A stretch of DNA of 64,000 nucleotides from CAZVGZ01 sp964627605. GTDB lineage: Bacteria; Latescibacterota; MWCZ01; CAZVGZ01. The stretch spans positions 1-64,000 of the forward strand of contig CAZVGZ010000006.1 of NCBI GenBank assembly GCA_964627605.1. The letters are read 5' to 3'. Of the stretch, positions 33,362 through 42,539 are shown one piece after another. Each line of letters starts with the position of its first letter. Positions within the stretch are counted from its first letter, which is position 1. The position numbers and the translations under genes are program-made. Below the pieces are notes generated by a model. The model saw only the letters and a list, made by a program, of their open reading frames with translations, searched no databases and had not been told where the DNA came from.

Positions 33362-33502
33362 TTCAGCAATTGGGTTTGACCCAACACCAACTTCTGGGTA
33401 CTTTTTCTTGTCTTGCGCGGATTTCGACCGCGTCAATCTTACGTATTTACAACGTTCCTTCAGACGCCTCTAAGCGCCCTGGGGCGGGGAGTCATTGGCT
33501 CA

Positions 33503-36208
33503 ATGAGCAATCGTCTGCTGTCGAGGATCGGCATAGCGGCGGCCGTCATAATCGGCTCCATCATTCTACTGTGGCCGACGATCCGGTTTTGGTCACTCGA
33601 CGACCAAGAGCGCCAGGCAATGCGAGAGGGCGAACCACAACTGTTCCGCCGTCTGCAAAACGAAGCGGTCAAACAGGGGTTGGACCTCCAGGGCGGCGTA
33701 TACATGGTCCTGGAAGTTGATCCTGAAGGCACGCTTGTCGACTTGCAGGAGTTGGATGACGCCACCGAGGGTGCCAGACGCATCGTCGAGCAGCGCGTCA
33801 ACCAGTTTGGCGTCGCCGAAGCCAACGTACAACGTGTCGGCGAGCGACGGATCGTAGTCGAGCTGCCTGGAATTGAGGACATCGAAACTGCGATGGACTT
33901 GGTTGGCAAGACAGCGCTCCTGGAGTTCAAGCTACTGCGCCCAGCCCAGGAGTTCCAGACGGTTTTGGCGCGGATCGACCAGGCCATCGGGGCTGTTGAG
34001 GATACCACCGTCCAAGAAGACGCGGCGACTGACACTACTTCTGCATCTGCGACTGCTACAACAGAGCAAAAGACGACCGATGACGGGCAGGAACCGTTGG
34101 GCGCGTTTGACGAACCACTATCCGAGTCAGACAGTCCGGTCGATGAAGGTGGTTTTGACGCCCCAACAAAAAGAGCCGCAGCACGGTTGTCTGAGCTTCT
34201 GGTTCGGATCGGTGATACAGACTTTGCGGTTCGCGTAATCGACATTCCCAGAGTCGAGCGGATTTTTGCCGAAGCCAGCGATCGCAGGGGGCTTATTCCA
34301 AGCGGCGCACAGTTCGCGTTCGGTCGGTCAGAGATTATCAACGGTGAAGAGATGATGCCGCTCTACTATATGCACCGAAGAGCAGAGCTGACCGGTGCAG
34401 CGGTGGCCGACGCCCGCGTTGGTCGAGGGTCTCCGATGTCCCGCAACGCCGGAATGCCGGTGGTCAATTTTGAGGTGAAAGACGACTCGTCAAGGGTTTT
34501 TGCTCGGATAACAGGAGCGAACGTCGGCAAACGTCTGGCCATCGTTTTGGACGATATGGTGCAGTCCGCCCCGGTAATACAGGACAGGATAGCAGGCGGC
34601 TCATCTGAGATTACAGGAATGGGCGATGAGGCCGAAGCCAGAAGTCTGGCCATCTCCATTAGAAGCGGCGCACTTCCAACGGCGGTGACGATGGAGGAGA
34701 CCAGGTACGTCGGCCCGTCATTAGGTGCCGACTCTATCGCCGCAGGCAAGCAGGCGCTTCTGGTGGGTTTTGCGCTGGTTGTCCTTTTCATGGCGCTGTA
34801 CTATCGCGGTGCAGGGCTGATCGCCGACAGCATGCTGATCCTCAACATGCTTTTTATTATGGCGACTCTGGCATATTTCGGAGCGACTCTGACTCTTCCA
34901 GGAGTTGCTGGGCTGATCCTTACTATAGGCATGGCTGTTGACGCCAATGTTCTGATTTTTGAGAGGATGCGCGAGGAGTGGGCGCGGCTCCAAGGCGGCG
35001 AGCAGCAGCGAGGCATGGTCCGCACCGCCATTAGCGAGGGTTACGGTCGCGCATCTTCGGCGATCTGGGATGCCAACATCACAACTTTTATCGCAGGCGC
35101 TGTCCTCTACCAGTTCGGCAGCGGGCCGGTCCGTGGTTTCGCGTTGGTCCTCCTGGTGGGTATCATCTCCAGCATCTTTACAGCTCTGTTCGTCAGCCGT
35201 GTCGTTTTTGAGGTGCTGACCAGTACTGGTATACTAACCCGGCTCAACTTTGGAACCTCTCTGGTCCGGGGCACCAGGATCGATTTCCTGAGCTTCCGAC
35301 GCAAAGCTGCAATCGTCTCCGCTGCTGTTATCGGCATAGGAATCGCTTCTATAGCGATCCATTCAGGGCTGAAGCTTGGAATAGATTTTGCCGGTGGAAC
35401 GCGCCTTGAAGTGGCTTTTAGTGAGGCTGTGCCGATAGAGGATATCAGGAGTTCGCTCTCGTCTGTGGAGCTTGGTGGCGAGTCCTATGACCTAAGCGCA
35501 AGTGAGATCAAAGAGTTTGGCAGCCCCACCGACATTCTCATCCGTGTGCGCGACCTGCCGGACCTCACAGTCGGCCAGACCGATTCATTGGTGCGCGACA
35601 AGATCGGCAATGCGTTTTCAGCGCAGTTAGCAGAAGGCGACTGGGCGCGGAATGTTGAGACGGTAGGACCAAAGGTCGGCAGCGAGCTTAAGTCCAACGC
35701 TTTTTGGGCGGTTATAGTGGCGCTGGCCGGGATTTTGGGATACGTCTGGGTGCGATTCAAGCAGTTGGCGTTCGCAGTTGCCGCCATCGTCGCTCTGATC
35801 CATGATGTTCTCATCGTCTTGGGTGTATTCAGTCTGGTGGATCACGAGATTACTCTGGCTGTAATCGCGTCGGTCTTGACTGTCGTTGGTTATTCGCTCA
35901 ACGACACCATTGTTGTATTTGACCGCATCCGCGAAGGGCTCAAAAGTCTGAGGCGCGAGCCATACCGCGAGATACTCAACCGGAGTATAAACGAGACTCT
36001 GTCCCGTACACTTATGACATCCATCACCACACTTTTGGTGGTCGTGTGTCTCTATACATTGGGTGGTCAGGTAATCAGGGACTTCTCGTTCGCGTTGCTA
36101 GTAGGTGTTCTGGTGGGAACCTACTCGTCGATATTTGTTGCTGCGCCGGTCGTCGCAGCGTGGCATGACCGACAGGACGCCAAATCGCTTGGTGGCAGGT
36201 CCGCATAG
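33503..36208 (+). CDS. secDF: Fused protein translocase subunit SecDF
   Basis: SecD and SecF in one chain of about 901 residues, which uses the proton gradient to pull exported proteins through SecYEG. The start at 33503 (MSNRLLSRIG) gives a clean first helix. SecD: GLDLQGGVYMVLEVD, RRIVEQRVNQFGVAEANVQ, GPSLGADSIAAGKQALLVG and GMAVDANVLIFERMREEW. SecF: KLGIDFAGGTRLEV, ETVGPKVGSELKSNAFW and SVLTVVGYSLNDTIVVFDRIRE. About 55 acidic Thr/Ser/Asp-rich residues (about 34000-34170) are inserted in the SecD periplasmic P1 domain and have no match in the standard protein. Confidence 0.94.
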   Translation: MSNRLLSRIGIAAAVIIGSIILLWPTIRFWSLDDQERQAMREGEPQLFRRLQNEAVKQGLDLQGGVYMVLEVDPEGTLVDLQELDDATEGARRIVEQRVNQFGVAEANVQRVGERRIVVELPGIEDIETAMDLVGKTALLEFKLLRPAQEFQTVLARIDQAIGAVEDTTVQEDAATDTTSASATATTEQKTTDDGQEPLGAFDEPLSESDSPVDEGGFDAPTKRAAARLSELLVRIGDTDFAVRVIDIPRVERIFAEASDRRGLIPSGAQFAFGRSEIINGEEMMPLYYMHRRAELTGAAVADARVGRGSPMSRNAGMPVVNFEVKDDSSRVFARITGANVGKRLAIVLDDMVQSAPVIQDRIAGGSSEITGMGDEAEARSLAISIRSGALPTAVTMEETRYVGPSLGADSIAAGKQALLVGFALVVLFMALYYRGAGLIADSMLILNMLFIMATLAYFGATLTLPGVAGLILTIGMAVDANVLIFERMREEWARLQGGEQQRGMVRTAISEGYGRASSAIWDANITTFIAGAVLYQFGSGPVRGFALVLLVGIISSIFTALFVSRVVFEVLTSTGILTRLNFGTSLVRGTRIDFLSFRRKAAIVSAAVIGIGIASIAIHSGLKLGIDFAGGTRLEVAFSEAVPIEDIRSSLSSVELGGESYDLSASEIKEFGSPTDILIRVRDLPDLTVGQTDSLVRDKIGNAFSAQLAEGDWARNVETVGPKVGSELKSNAFWAVIVALAGILGYVWVRFKQLAFAVAAIVALIHDVLIVLGVFSLVDHEITLAVIASVLTVVGYSLNDTIVVFDRIREGLKSLRREPYREILNRSINETLSRTLMTSITTLLVVVCLYTLGGQVIRDFSFALLVGVLVGTYSSIFVAAPVVAAWHDRQDAKSLGGRSA

Positions 36209-36364
36209 ACTTGGTGCCTGACCTGGGCGGATTCAGTCTGCCCTATGATACTGTAATGCCGGTGTGTTGATGCTGTTTTCAGTTCGATCGTAGGATATTC
36301 GATGGGACATCTCGACTGGCGATTTGGGTGAGATACGGGGTATAAAACCCCTTGGAGTAGATAG

Positions 36365-36670
36365 ATGCCAACATACGACTACCGCTGCACCGAATGCGGT
36401 CACGAGTTTGAAGAGTTTCAATCCATTACCGCCGACGCGCTAATCGAGTGCCCAGAGTGTAAGGGCGTCATTAAAAGGCTCATAAGTGCTGGCGGCGGAG
36501 TCATCTTTAAGGGTGCAGGGTTCTACGCCACCGACTACCGGAGTGAGTCGTACAAGACAGCCGAAAAAAGCGACAGCGCGAGCGGTAACGGATCGAGCAA
36601 GATCGATTCTTCCTCGTCAGACAAATCGTCATCCTCGTCAGAATCGTCGTCAGAATCGTCGTCAGAATAA
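36365..36670 (+). CDS. FmdB-family zinc-ribbon protein with serine tail
   Basis: A 101-residue protein. The first 45 residues form the FmdB/Zn-ribbon_8 domain (MPTYDYRCTECGHEFEEFQS, IECPECKGVIKRLIS) with two CxxC pairs, a putative regulatory or RNA-associated zinc ribbon. The tail from residue 61 is almost only Ser, Asp, Lys and Glu (SSSSDKSSSSSESSSESSSE), encoded by short repeats. A GGAG ribosome site and a small GGGGT/ACCCC hairpin (36337-36351) precede the ATG. The molecular role is unknown. Confidence 0.85.
   Translation: MPTYDYRCTECGHEFEEFQSITADALIECPECKGVIKRLISAGGGVIFKGAGFYATDYRSESYKTAEKSDSASGNGSSKIDSSSSDKSSSSSESSSESSSE
36632..36668 (+). repeat. Tandem 12-bp repeats encoding the serine tail
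   Basis: Three near-identical copies of TCGTCGTCAGAA-type units occur at the 3' end of the FmdB-like gene, each encoding Ser-Ser-Ser-Glu. Slippage could change the copy number in frame, altering only the length of the acidic-serine tail. Confidence 0.6.
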
Positions 36671-36841
36671 CCCGGTCGGCACCTCTGGATTGGGCGCATT
36701 CATTCTGTTACACCGACTGTCGGGTTGATCCCTTTGACCGGTCGCAGAGCGGTTGGGAACAAATAGACCAGGTTTAGCGTGCAAGGCCAGGTGCTGGGTG
36801 TTGAGTTGCTGTGGCGTTGCGCCGATTACAGGAGGAGAGGC

Positions 36842-37393
36842 ATGGTACGGACGAGAGTTGTTGGTTGCGCGGCAGTGGCGGCGGTCGCCGTCTTGGCCGC
36901 AGCAGGTTGCGGCGAGGATAACTCCCCAGAGGCGTTGTTGGGCAGGGGGCACGCGACCACAGCGCGGCTATCGGTGGAGTCCGATATTCCGTCATCGGAT
37001 CTGGCGCAGGGAACAGAGGCGCTCGAAAAATTCCTCAGACGCTACCCTGAGCACACCAACCTGGACAGCGCCCAGTTTATGCTGGCTTCGCTATACCTGG
37101 CCGGGCAAAAGTTCGATGAAGCCGCCCAGATGCTCATCGACCTTCAAGCTGCGCACCCCAAGAGCAGATATGCGGTGCGTGCGCTGGTGTTGGCTGCCGA
37201 CGTGTTTGAGAACCGCCTCTCTGACGCCAAGAAAGCCCTGGCGGCGTGTGAGCGGCTGGTGGAGCAGTATCCCGAGCACGATTTTGTAACAAACGGGTCA
37301 GCAGCGTGGTTGCTAAACAACGTCGGCAAATCACCTGAAGAGTGGGATATCCCGTTCCCAACAGACTCTGTGGCGTCGTCGGACAAGTCGTAG
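36842..37393 (+). CDS. TPR-type lipoprotein (YfiO/BamD-like repeats)
   Basis: A 183-residue lipoprotein starting at the ATG at 36842 behind AGGAGAGGC. The signal peptide ends in lipobox LAAAGC. Two to three TPR-like repeats follow (ALEKFLRRYPEHTNLDSAQFM, YLAGQKFDEAAQMLIDLQAAHP, ACERLVEQYPEHDF), the pattern of YfiO/BamD and YbgF proteins. It lacks the length of true BamD. It opens a long co-directional block of Bat-type genes and is followed 10 bases later by the BatD-like gene, so it may be an envelope scaffold for that complex. Confidence 0.8.
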   Translation: MVRTRVVGCAAVAAVAVLAAAGCGEDNSPEALLGRGHATTARLSVESDIPSSDLAQGTEALEKFLRRYPEHTNLDSAQFMLASLYLAGQKFDEAAQMLIDLQAAHPKSRYAVRALVLAADVFENRLSDAKKALAACERLVEQYPEHDFVTNGSAAWLLNNVGKSPEEWDIPFPTDSVASSDKS

Positions 37394-37403
37394 TGATGAG
37401 GGC

Positions 37404-38345
37404 GTGGTGCGAGTCGGTTCAGGCACATCTCCTGTGAGTGTGGGTCGAATGGCGGCACTCATTACCACCGCCATGTTGTCGCCTTTAGTAGCGAAGGGCG
37501 CTGACATCGCGGTGTCACTATCGTCCTCGGTGGACCGAGCCCAAGTCCCTCGTGATGGGCAGATAACCCTCACTGTAACAGCTAGTTGGGATGGCCCAGC
37601 CGACGCGCTCAGGTTCGACTGGCCCACAGCCCCCGTAGCAACCAATCTGGTGCTAATGGGCAGCAATTCAGGGGTCGGGAGTTCATCGAGCACCAAAGGG
37701 CCGGTATCGTCAAAACATTATCGCTACACATTCGCGCCGACGGAGATAGGGCACGCGACCATCGACGCGGTGTCGCTAGGTTGGTGGCCTTCTACAGACA
37801 CCACGTCATCGGTTAGGATTCTGCGGACCCAACCGGTTGTGGTCACAGTGGGTCCATCGAGCAAGAGCGTTGAGACTTGGGACTGGATAGATATAGCTTT
37901 GGTCGCTGCGGCAGTGGGAGTCGCCGTTTTTTTGACCTGGAGTGTGAAAAGAAAGCGGCGTCCGAAAGAGATTACTGACACCAGCGAAGGGGCGCGTGCT
38001 GGTTTGGAAGCGGCGTTGGAGCGGTTGCCAACCATCAGGATCAGCGGTGATTCAGCGGGGTGCTACCAGTACCTGTGGACGACTTTGGCGGGTTACATAG
38101 AGACGCGCTGGTCGCTGGAAGCGGTTGGCCGCTCGACAGAGGCGGTTGGTAAGCAGCTTGACCAGATAGATGATATAAAAGCCGAACACGCTCAAGCGTT
38201 GAGGGAGACTTTGGAAAGCTACGACCACAGCCGATTCGCCCCTGGACGCCTCGACGCGGCGGCACTAGACAGGGATGTAGAATCGCTACGCCATCTGGTA
38301 GACATGGTTCTTTTGGACAGCACTAGAAGGAGTGAGAGCGCATGA
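37404..38345 (+). CDS. BatD-like single-pass membrane protein
   Basis: A 313-residue protein: a signal peptide (ITTAMLSPLVAKGAD), an extracytoplasmic BatD-type beta domain (SSVDRAQVPRDGQITLTVTA, YTFAPTEIGHATIDAV), a membrane segment near residue 158-173 (IALVAAAVGVAVFLTW) and a cytosolic helical domain (AALERLPTIRISGDSAGCY, GYIETRWSL). It starts at GTG 37404, only 10 bases after the lipoprotein gene. Its stop overlaps the MoxR start (ATGA). Domain order equals the protein at 46587, so the two are paralogues within the locus. Confidence 0.75.
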   Translation: MVRVGSGTSPVSVGRMAALITTAMLSPLVAKGADIAVSLSSSVDRAQVPRDGQITLTVTASWDGPADALRFDWPTAPVATNLVLMGSNSGVGSSSSTKGPVSSKHYRYTFAPTEIGHATIDAVSLGWWPSTDTTSSVRILRTQPVVVTVGPSSKSVETWDWIDIALVAAAVGVAVFLTWSVKRKRRPKEITDTSEGARAGLEAALERLPTIRISGDSAGCYQYLWTTLAGYIETRWSLEAVGRSTEAVGKQLDQIDDIKAEHAQALRETLESYDHSRFAPGRLDAAALDRDVESLRHLVDMVLLDSTRRSESA

Positions 38346-39358
38346 CCACGCAGATAGAGACACCAACTTCCGACACCGAAATTCGTCGCCTAAACGAGCA
38401 GATCACCGAGCAGAGCCAATTCGTGCAGTCGGTGATGGACGAGATAGGTGGAGTCATCGTCGGTCAACAGACGATGGTGGAACGACTGCTGATCGGGCTG
38501 TTTAGCGGCGGGCATGTTCTTTTGGAGGGGGTGCCTGGGCTCGCAAAAACGCTCACCGTCACCTGCCTCTCGCAAGTGATAGACGCGCAGTTCCAGCGGA
38601 TTCAGTTCACGCCGGATCTTCTACCAGCCGATGTCGTCGGCACTCAGATTTACGACCCGACCACCGGCTCGTTCTCACCCAAGAAGGGGCCGATATTTGC
38701 CAACATTGTCCTTGCTGACGAGATAAACCGTGCGCCTGCCAAAGTGCAGAGTGCTCTGTTGGAGGCGATGCAGGAGCACCAGGTCACCATCGGCGATCAG
38801 ACCTACGAATTGGGCGATCCCTTTTTGGTGCTGGCAACGCAGAACCCGATTGAGCAAGAGGGCACCTACCCGCTTCCTGAAGCGCAGGTCGATCGTTTTA
38901 TGCTGAAAGTGGTGGTAGACTACCCCTCCAAAGCCGACGAGCGGCTTATAATGGACCGGATGACGGCAAAGGAGCCGCCAAGCGTGAGGTCTCTAATCAA
39001 CCCAGAGGACATAGTCCGTGTCCGCGACCTGGTCAGAAGCATATACATTGACGACAAGATCAAAGACTATATCGTGGATGTGGTATACGCCTCCAGGGAG
39101 CCTGAAGCCTGGGGACTCACTGAGCTAAGACCTCTCATTCAGTACGGCGCGTCGCCTCGTGCGACCATCTGGCTCGCCCTGGCCGCAAAAGCGCAGGCTT
39201 TCATCCAGAGGCGCGGTTTTGTTACGCCTGATGATGTGAAGCTCATCAGTATGGACGTTCTGCGGCACAGAATCATCCCGACATACGAAGCCGAAGCCGA
39301 AGAGATCACCGCTGAGGACCTGGTCACGAAGATATTTGAAACTGTAGAAGTGCCTTGA
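38342..39358 (+). CDS. MoxR-family AAA+ ATPase
   Basis: A 338-residue MoxR ATPase, a chaperone-like AAA+ protein that typically works with VWA-domain partners. Walker A is LLEGVPGLAKTLTV, Walker B is IVLADEINRAPAKVQ, sensor 1 is LVLATQNPIEQEGTYPLPEAQ with the arginine finger VDRFMLKV, and the C-terminal lid is TELRPLIQYGASPRATI. It overlaps the preceding BatD-like gene by four bases. The DUF58 gene 108 bases downstream completes the standard MoxR-DUF58-VWA arrangement. Confidence 0.95.
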   Translation: MTTQIETPTSDTEIRRLNEQITEQSQFVQSVMDEIGGVIVGQQTMVERLLIGLFSGGHVLLEGVPGLAKTLTVTCLSQVIDAQFQRIQFTPDLLPADVVGTQIYDPTTGSFSPKKGPIFANIVLADEINRAPAKVQSALLEAMQEHQVTIGDQTYELGDPFLVLATQNPIEQEGTYPLPEAQVDRFMLKVVVDYPSKADERLIMDRMTAKEPPSVRSLINPEDIVRVRDLVRSIYIDDKIKDYIVDVVYASREPEAWGLTELRPLIQYGASPRATIWLALAAKAQAFIQRRGFVTPDDVKLISMDVLRHRIIPTYEAEAEEITAEDLVTKIFETVEVP

Positions 39359-39466
39359 TTGCCGGCATTAGCGGGTTGCTGTGAGCGACTGATGGAGACG
39401 AGGTGTTAATGGAGAAAAGGTCTGGCATAGCGATGACGCAGGGCTCGAAGAACCGATAGACAGAAA

Positions 39467-40606
39467 ATGGATACCCAGGAGATACTAAAAAAAGTCCTCA
39501 GGATTGAGATCAGGACGCGTCGCTTGGTCAACTCAATCCTGTCAGGCGAATACCACTCGGCCTTCAGGGGCCAGGGGATGGAGTTCGCCGAGGTTAGGGA
39601 CTACCAGCCCGGGGACGATGTAAGGACGATCGACTGGAACGTCACAGCGCGGATGGGTCACCCGTTCGTAAAAGTCTTCCACGAGGAGCGTGAACTGTCA
39701 GTAATGCTCATGGTGGACGCCTCATCGTCAGGTGAGTTCGGTACTGTCGAACGGATGAAGCACGAGATCGCAGTGGAGATCTGTGCGCTTCTAGCTTTTT
39801 CTGCGATAAGGAACAACGACCAGGTTGGGCTCATTATTTTCACAGACGAAATAGAGACGTTCATCCCGCCCAAAAAAGGGCGTCGCCATGTCCTACGTGT
39901 GATCCGCGAACTGCTGTGGCACTACGACCAGACGGACGACCGGACGAACAAGAAAGCCACCGCCCATAAGACGGATGGAACCGACGAGGGCAAAGAGACG
40001 TCGGAGTCGGGGACCCGAGGTCTTCGACTGAGCGCGGTAACCGCCGTTGTTGGCGCATTGGCGACGAGCGTTGGGGGTTGGCTATTTGGTCTACAGACCG
40101 CATCCCTGATCGCGGCTTTGACCATCATCAGCACTATCATGGTTTTTGCGGCAGACGACAGAAGCCGCCATCAGGGTCGGGGGACCGACATCCGTGGGGC
40201 GCTTGACTACCTGAATCGCGTCGCCCGCAGACGAGGAATCGTGTTCCTGATATCGGATTTTTTGGAGGACGCCAGCCAGTACGAGCAGGTTCTAAGAATC
40301 GCCAATCGACGTCACGACCTCATCGCCATAACAGTCACCGATCCTGCCGAGGTAGATATTCCCAAGGTGGGTCTAATAGATCTTGAGGACGCAGAGACCG
40401 GCGAGCGGATACTTCTGGACACCGGAAGTCGCCGCGTCCGCGAACAGGTGTTCGAATATCAGGACGAACGGCGTCTGACGCGTCAGCGTCTATTTCAGCG
40501 CACCGGGGTGGATTCGATTGATGTCTTTACCAACGACGAGCCGCAGGATCAGCCCTACGTCCGTCCATTGATGCGTTTTTTTGAGGCACGGGCCAACCGG
40601 GTATGA
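39467..40606 (+). CDS. DUF58 protein with an inserted two-helix membrane segment
   Basis: A 379-residue DUF58 protein (normally about 290). The first half is typical: SILSGEYHSAFRGQGMEFAE, REYQPGDD-type VRDYQPGDDVRTIDWNVTAR and LMVDASSSGEF (MIDAS-like). The second half continues at GRGTDIRGALDYLNRVARRR with IVFLISDFLED. In between, residues about 155-236 are an extra piece: a Lys/Thr/Glu-rich linker (KKATAHKTDGTDEGKETSE) and two hydrophobic helices (187-208 and 211-229). This would anchor DUF58, usually cytosolic, in the membrane. It follows MoxR and overlaps the next gene by four bases. Confidence 0.9.
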   Translation: MDTQEILKKVLRIEIRTRRLVNSILSGEYHSAFRGQGMEFAEVRDYQPGDDVRTIDWNVTARMGHPFVKVFHEERELSVMLMVDASSSGEFGTVERMKHEIAVEICALLAFSAIRNNDQVGLIIFTDEIETFIPPKKGRRHVLRVIRELLWHYDQTDDRTNKKATAHKTDGTDEGKETSESGTRGLRLSAVTAVVGALATSVGGWLFGLQTASLIAALTIISTIMVFAADDRSRHQGRGTDIRGALDYLNRVARRRGIVFLISDFLEDASQYEQVLRIANRRHDLIAITVTDPAEVDIPKVGLIDLEDAETGERILLDTGSRRVREQVFEYQDERRLTRQRLFQRTGVDSIDVFTNDEPQDQPYVRPLMRFFEARANRV

Positions 40607-41577
40607 TAGCAGCCGACAGACTGAGGGTTTTGGAATTGAAAAGCATATCTGCTGCGCATTTTGGTCCTCCACGCTGGGCCTGCGCGATCACGCTTCTCGC
40701 TGTGGCAACACTTTCTGGCTGTGCAGCGACCGGCGGTCCCGGTCCTGATACGCTCAAGTCCTATGGACAGACGCTCCTTAACGCTGGTCTATATTCAGAG
40801 GCCGCCCAAGTGTTCGACAGGTATGTGGAAACACCAGGGGTGTCCGACGCCAAGAAAGCCAACATCCAACTGCTACTGGCGCGAGCATTTCTGGACCAGG
40901 CCCACGACTACGAATCGGCGCTAGCTCGTTTTTTGTGGATAGAGCAGTTTGCCAAGAAATTCGGGCGTATGTCCGAAGTGCGGCGCGGGAAAATCACAGC
41001 CTTGGAGAGGCTCGGAAGGTCTACCGATGCGCAGTTGGCGCTAGAGCGCGCAGTCTCGCCCGACCGCGACAGACCTGGCGATTCAAACGCTGAGATCGTC
41101 CTCGCTCGGTTGGGCGATCGGACGATTACCGAGAACGATCTGCGCCGGGTGTTGGATACCATGCCACCAGAGGTGCGGCAGTCATACGACTCCGCCGACA
41201 GAAAAGGCGAGATGGTCAAACAGCTTGTGGCCAGGGAGTTACTGGCGGATGCGGCCAGACGGCGTGGATTTGATCGCGAACCGGTTGTAGCCCGACAGAT
41301 AGCCGAGTTCGAGAAAGACATATATAGCCGACGTGTCATTGAGGAAGAGCTCGCCCAACGCGTCCAGATCACCGGGATGGACATAAAAAACTTTTACGAG
41401 GCCAATAGAGATCGCTATAAAGACGAAGAGGATAGGTCCGTCAAGCCGTTTGGTGAGGTAGAACAGACGGTCCGGCGGGACACAGAGATCGCAAAACGCC
41501 AGGAGGCGGCGGACTCGTTCGTGAACGAACTACTCAAAACCGAAGACGTCACTCTTTACCTCGACCGTCTGGAGTGA
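40603..41577 (+). CDS. Lipoprotein with TPR and SurA-N-like domains, no PPIase domain
   Basis: A 324-residue lipoprotein (lipobox LSGC, Cys40). Residues 50-150 form TPR-like repeats (YGQTLLNAGLYSEAAQVFDR). Residues 160-324 resemble the N-terminal chaperone domain of SurA/PrsA (VLARLGDRTITENDLRRVLD, LVARELLADAARRRGFDREP, IKNFYEANRDRYKDEEDRSV, GEVEQTVRRDTEIAKRQEAA). The parvulin isomerase domain normally sitting between FYEANRD and the last helix is absent. It is thus probably a substrate-holding chaperone module. The gene overlaps the DUF58 stop (ATGA) and precedes the ABC genes. Confidence 0.8.
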   Translation: MIAADRLRVLELKSISAAHFGPPRWACAITLLAVATLSGCAATGGPGPDTLKSYGQTLLNAGLYSEAAQVFDRYVETPGVSDAKKANIQLLLARAFLDQAHDYESALARFLWIEQFAKKFGRMSEVRRGKITALERLGRSTDAQLALERAVSPDRDRPGDSNAEIVLARLGDRTITENDLRRVLDTMPPEVRQSYDSADRKGEMVKQLVARELLADAARRRGFDREPVVARQIAEFEKDIYSRRVIEEELAQRVQITGMDIKNFYEANRDRYKDEEDRSVKPFGEVEQTVRRDTEIAKRQEAADSFVNELLKTEDVTLYLDRLE

Positions 41578-41615
41578 ACGCACTCCAACGGGTGGCGTGA
41601 CGAGGAGGACTCACT

Positions 41616-42539
41616 TTGATTGAAGTTGACCATCTGACCAAGCGCTACGGCTCGTTTACGGCTGTTGACGACGCGAGTTTTCGTGTCGAGAGCGGCCAAG
41701 TCCTTGGGTTTTTAGGATCAAACGGGGCGGGCAAAACCAGCACAATGAGAATCTTGACCTGCTTCTTGCCCTTAAGCGAAGGTGCAGCGCGGGTCGCAGG
41801 GTTCGATGTGACCACCGAGTCGATGGAAGTCAGAAAGCGGATCGGCTATCTGCCCGAACACCCACCGCTATATGACGACATGAACGTCAAGGATTACGTC
41901 GATTTCTGCGCTCAGATTAAGAGCGTAAAACCCGGGGACCGTGCATCAGCAGTCAGCAGCGCCATCGACCGCACAGGTTTGGGCGAGCGCCGCACGCAAA
42001 TAATCGGCACACTCTCCAAAGGCTACCGCCAACGCGTTGGCTTGGCGCAGGCGCTGGTCCACAACCCCGAGGTGCTGGTTTTGGACGAGCCGACCATCGG
42101 ACTTGATCCAGCGCAGATCAAAGATGTTCGCGAGCTGATAAAGGGTTTGGCAGGCGACCACACCGTCATTTTGAGCACACATCTGCTCCCGGAAGTTAGC
42201 ATGACCTGTCAGGCCGTTGCCATTATCAACGATGGCCGTATTAGGCTCACCGATACCGTAGAGCATCTAGGTCAGCGCCACCGCCGGTTGGAGATTTCTG
42301 TTTCAGGGGCCTCCGGCGAGGCGATTGAGGCGCAGCTATCTGACCTTCCAGGCGTAAGGCACGTATCTATGTCCGACGTTGGTTTTACGGTTGACACCGA
42401 ATTGGCCGAACAGACCCGCGAGGCCCTGAAGGGCACCGCAGAGACAAACGGCTGGACGGTGGATGAACTGGAAGACCAGCCGCTGACATTAGAAGAGATT
42501 TTTCTGCGGGTGATCAGCGAGGAGGCCCAAGTATCATGA
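41616..42539 (+). CDS. ABC transporter ATP-binding protein (GldA-like)
   Basis: A 307-residue ABC ATPase: Walker A FLGSNGAGKTSTMRILT, Q-loop GYLPEHPPLYDDM, signature TLSKGYRQRVGLAQALVH, Walker B EVLVLDEPTIGLDPAQ and switch His in ILSTHLLPEV. The C-terminal 80 residues are the DUF4162-type regulatory extension common in GldA/CcmA-like exporters. It starts at TTG behind GAGGAGGACTCAC. The permease start overlaps its stop by four bases. With the next two genes it forms a GldA/GldF/GldG-type transporter, known in Bacteroidetes for gliding; gliding itself is not implied here. Confidence 0.93.
   Translation: MIEVDHLTKRYGSFTAVDDASFRVESGQVLGFLGSNGAGKTSTMRILTCFLPLSEGAARVAGFDVTTESMEVRKRIGYLPEHPPLYDDMNVKDYVDFCAQIKSVKPGDRASAVSSAIDRTGLGERRTQIIGTLSKGYRQRVGLAQALVHNPEVLVLDEPTIGLDPAQIKDVRELIKGLAGDHTVILSTHLLPEVSMTCQAVAIINDGRIRLTDTVEHLGQRHRRLEISVSGASGEAIEAQLSDLPGVRHVSMSDVGFTVDTELAEQTREALKGTAETNGWTVDELEDQPLTLEEIFLRVISEEAQVS

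Noticed and set aside
5725..34070. Shared ATDTTSAS peptide in the small lipoprotein (near 5730) and in SecDF (near 34025)
   Set aside because: Low-complexity acidic/Thr-rich sequence with different codons; most likely convergence, not common origin.
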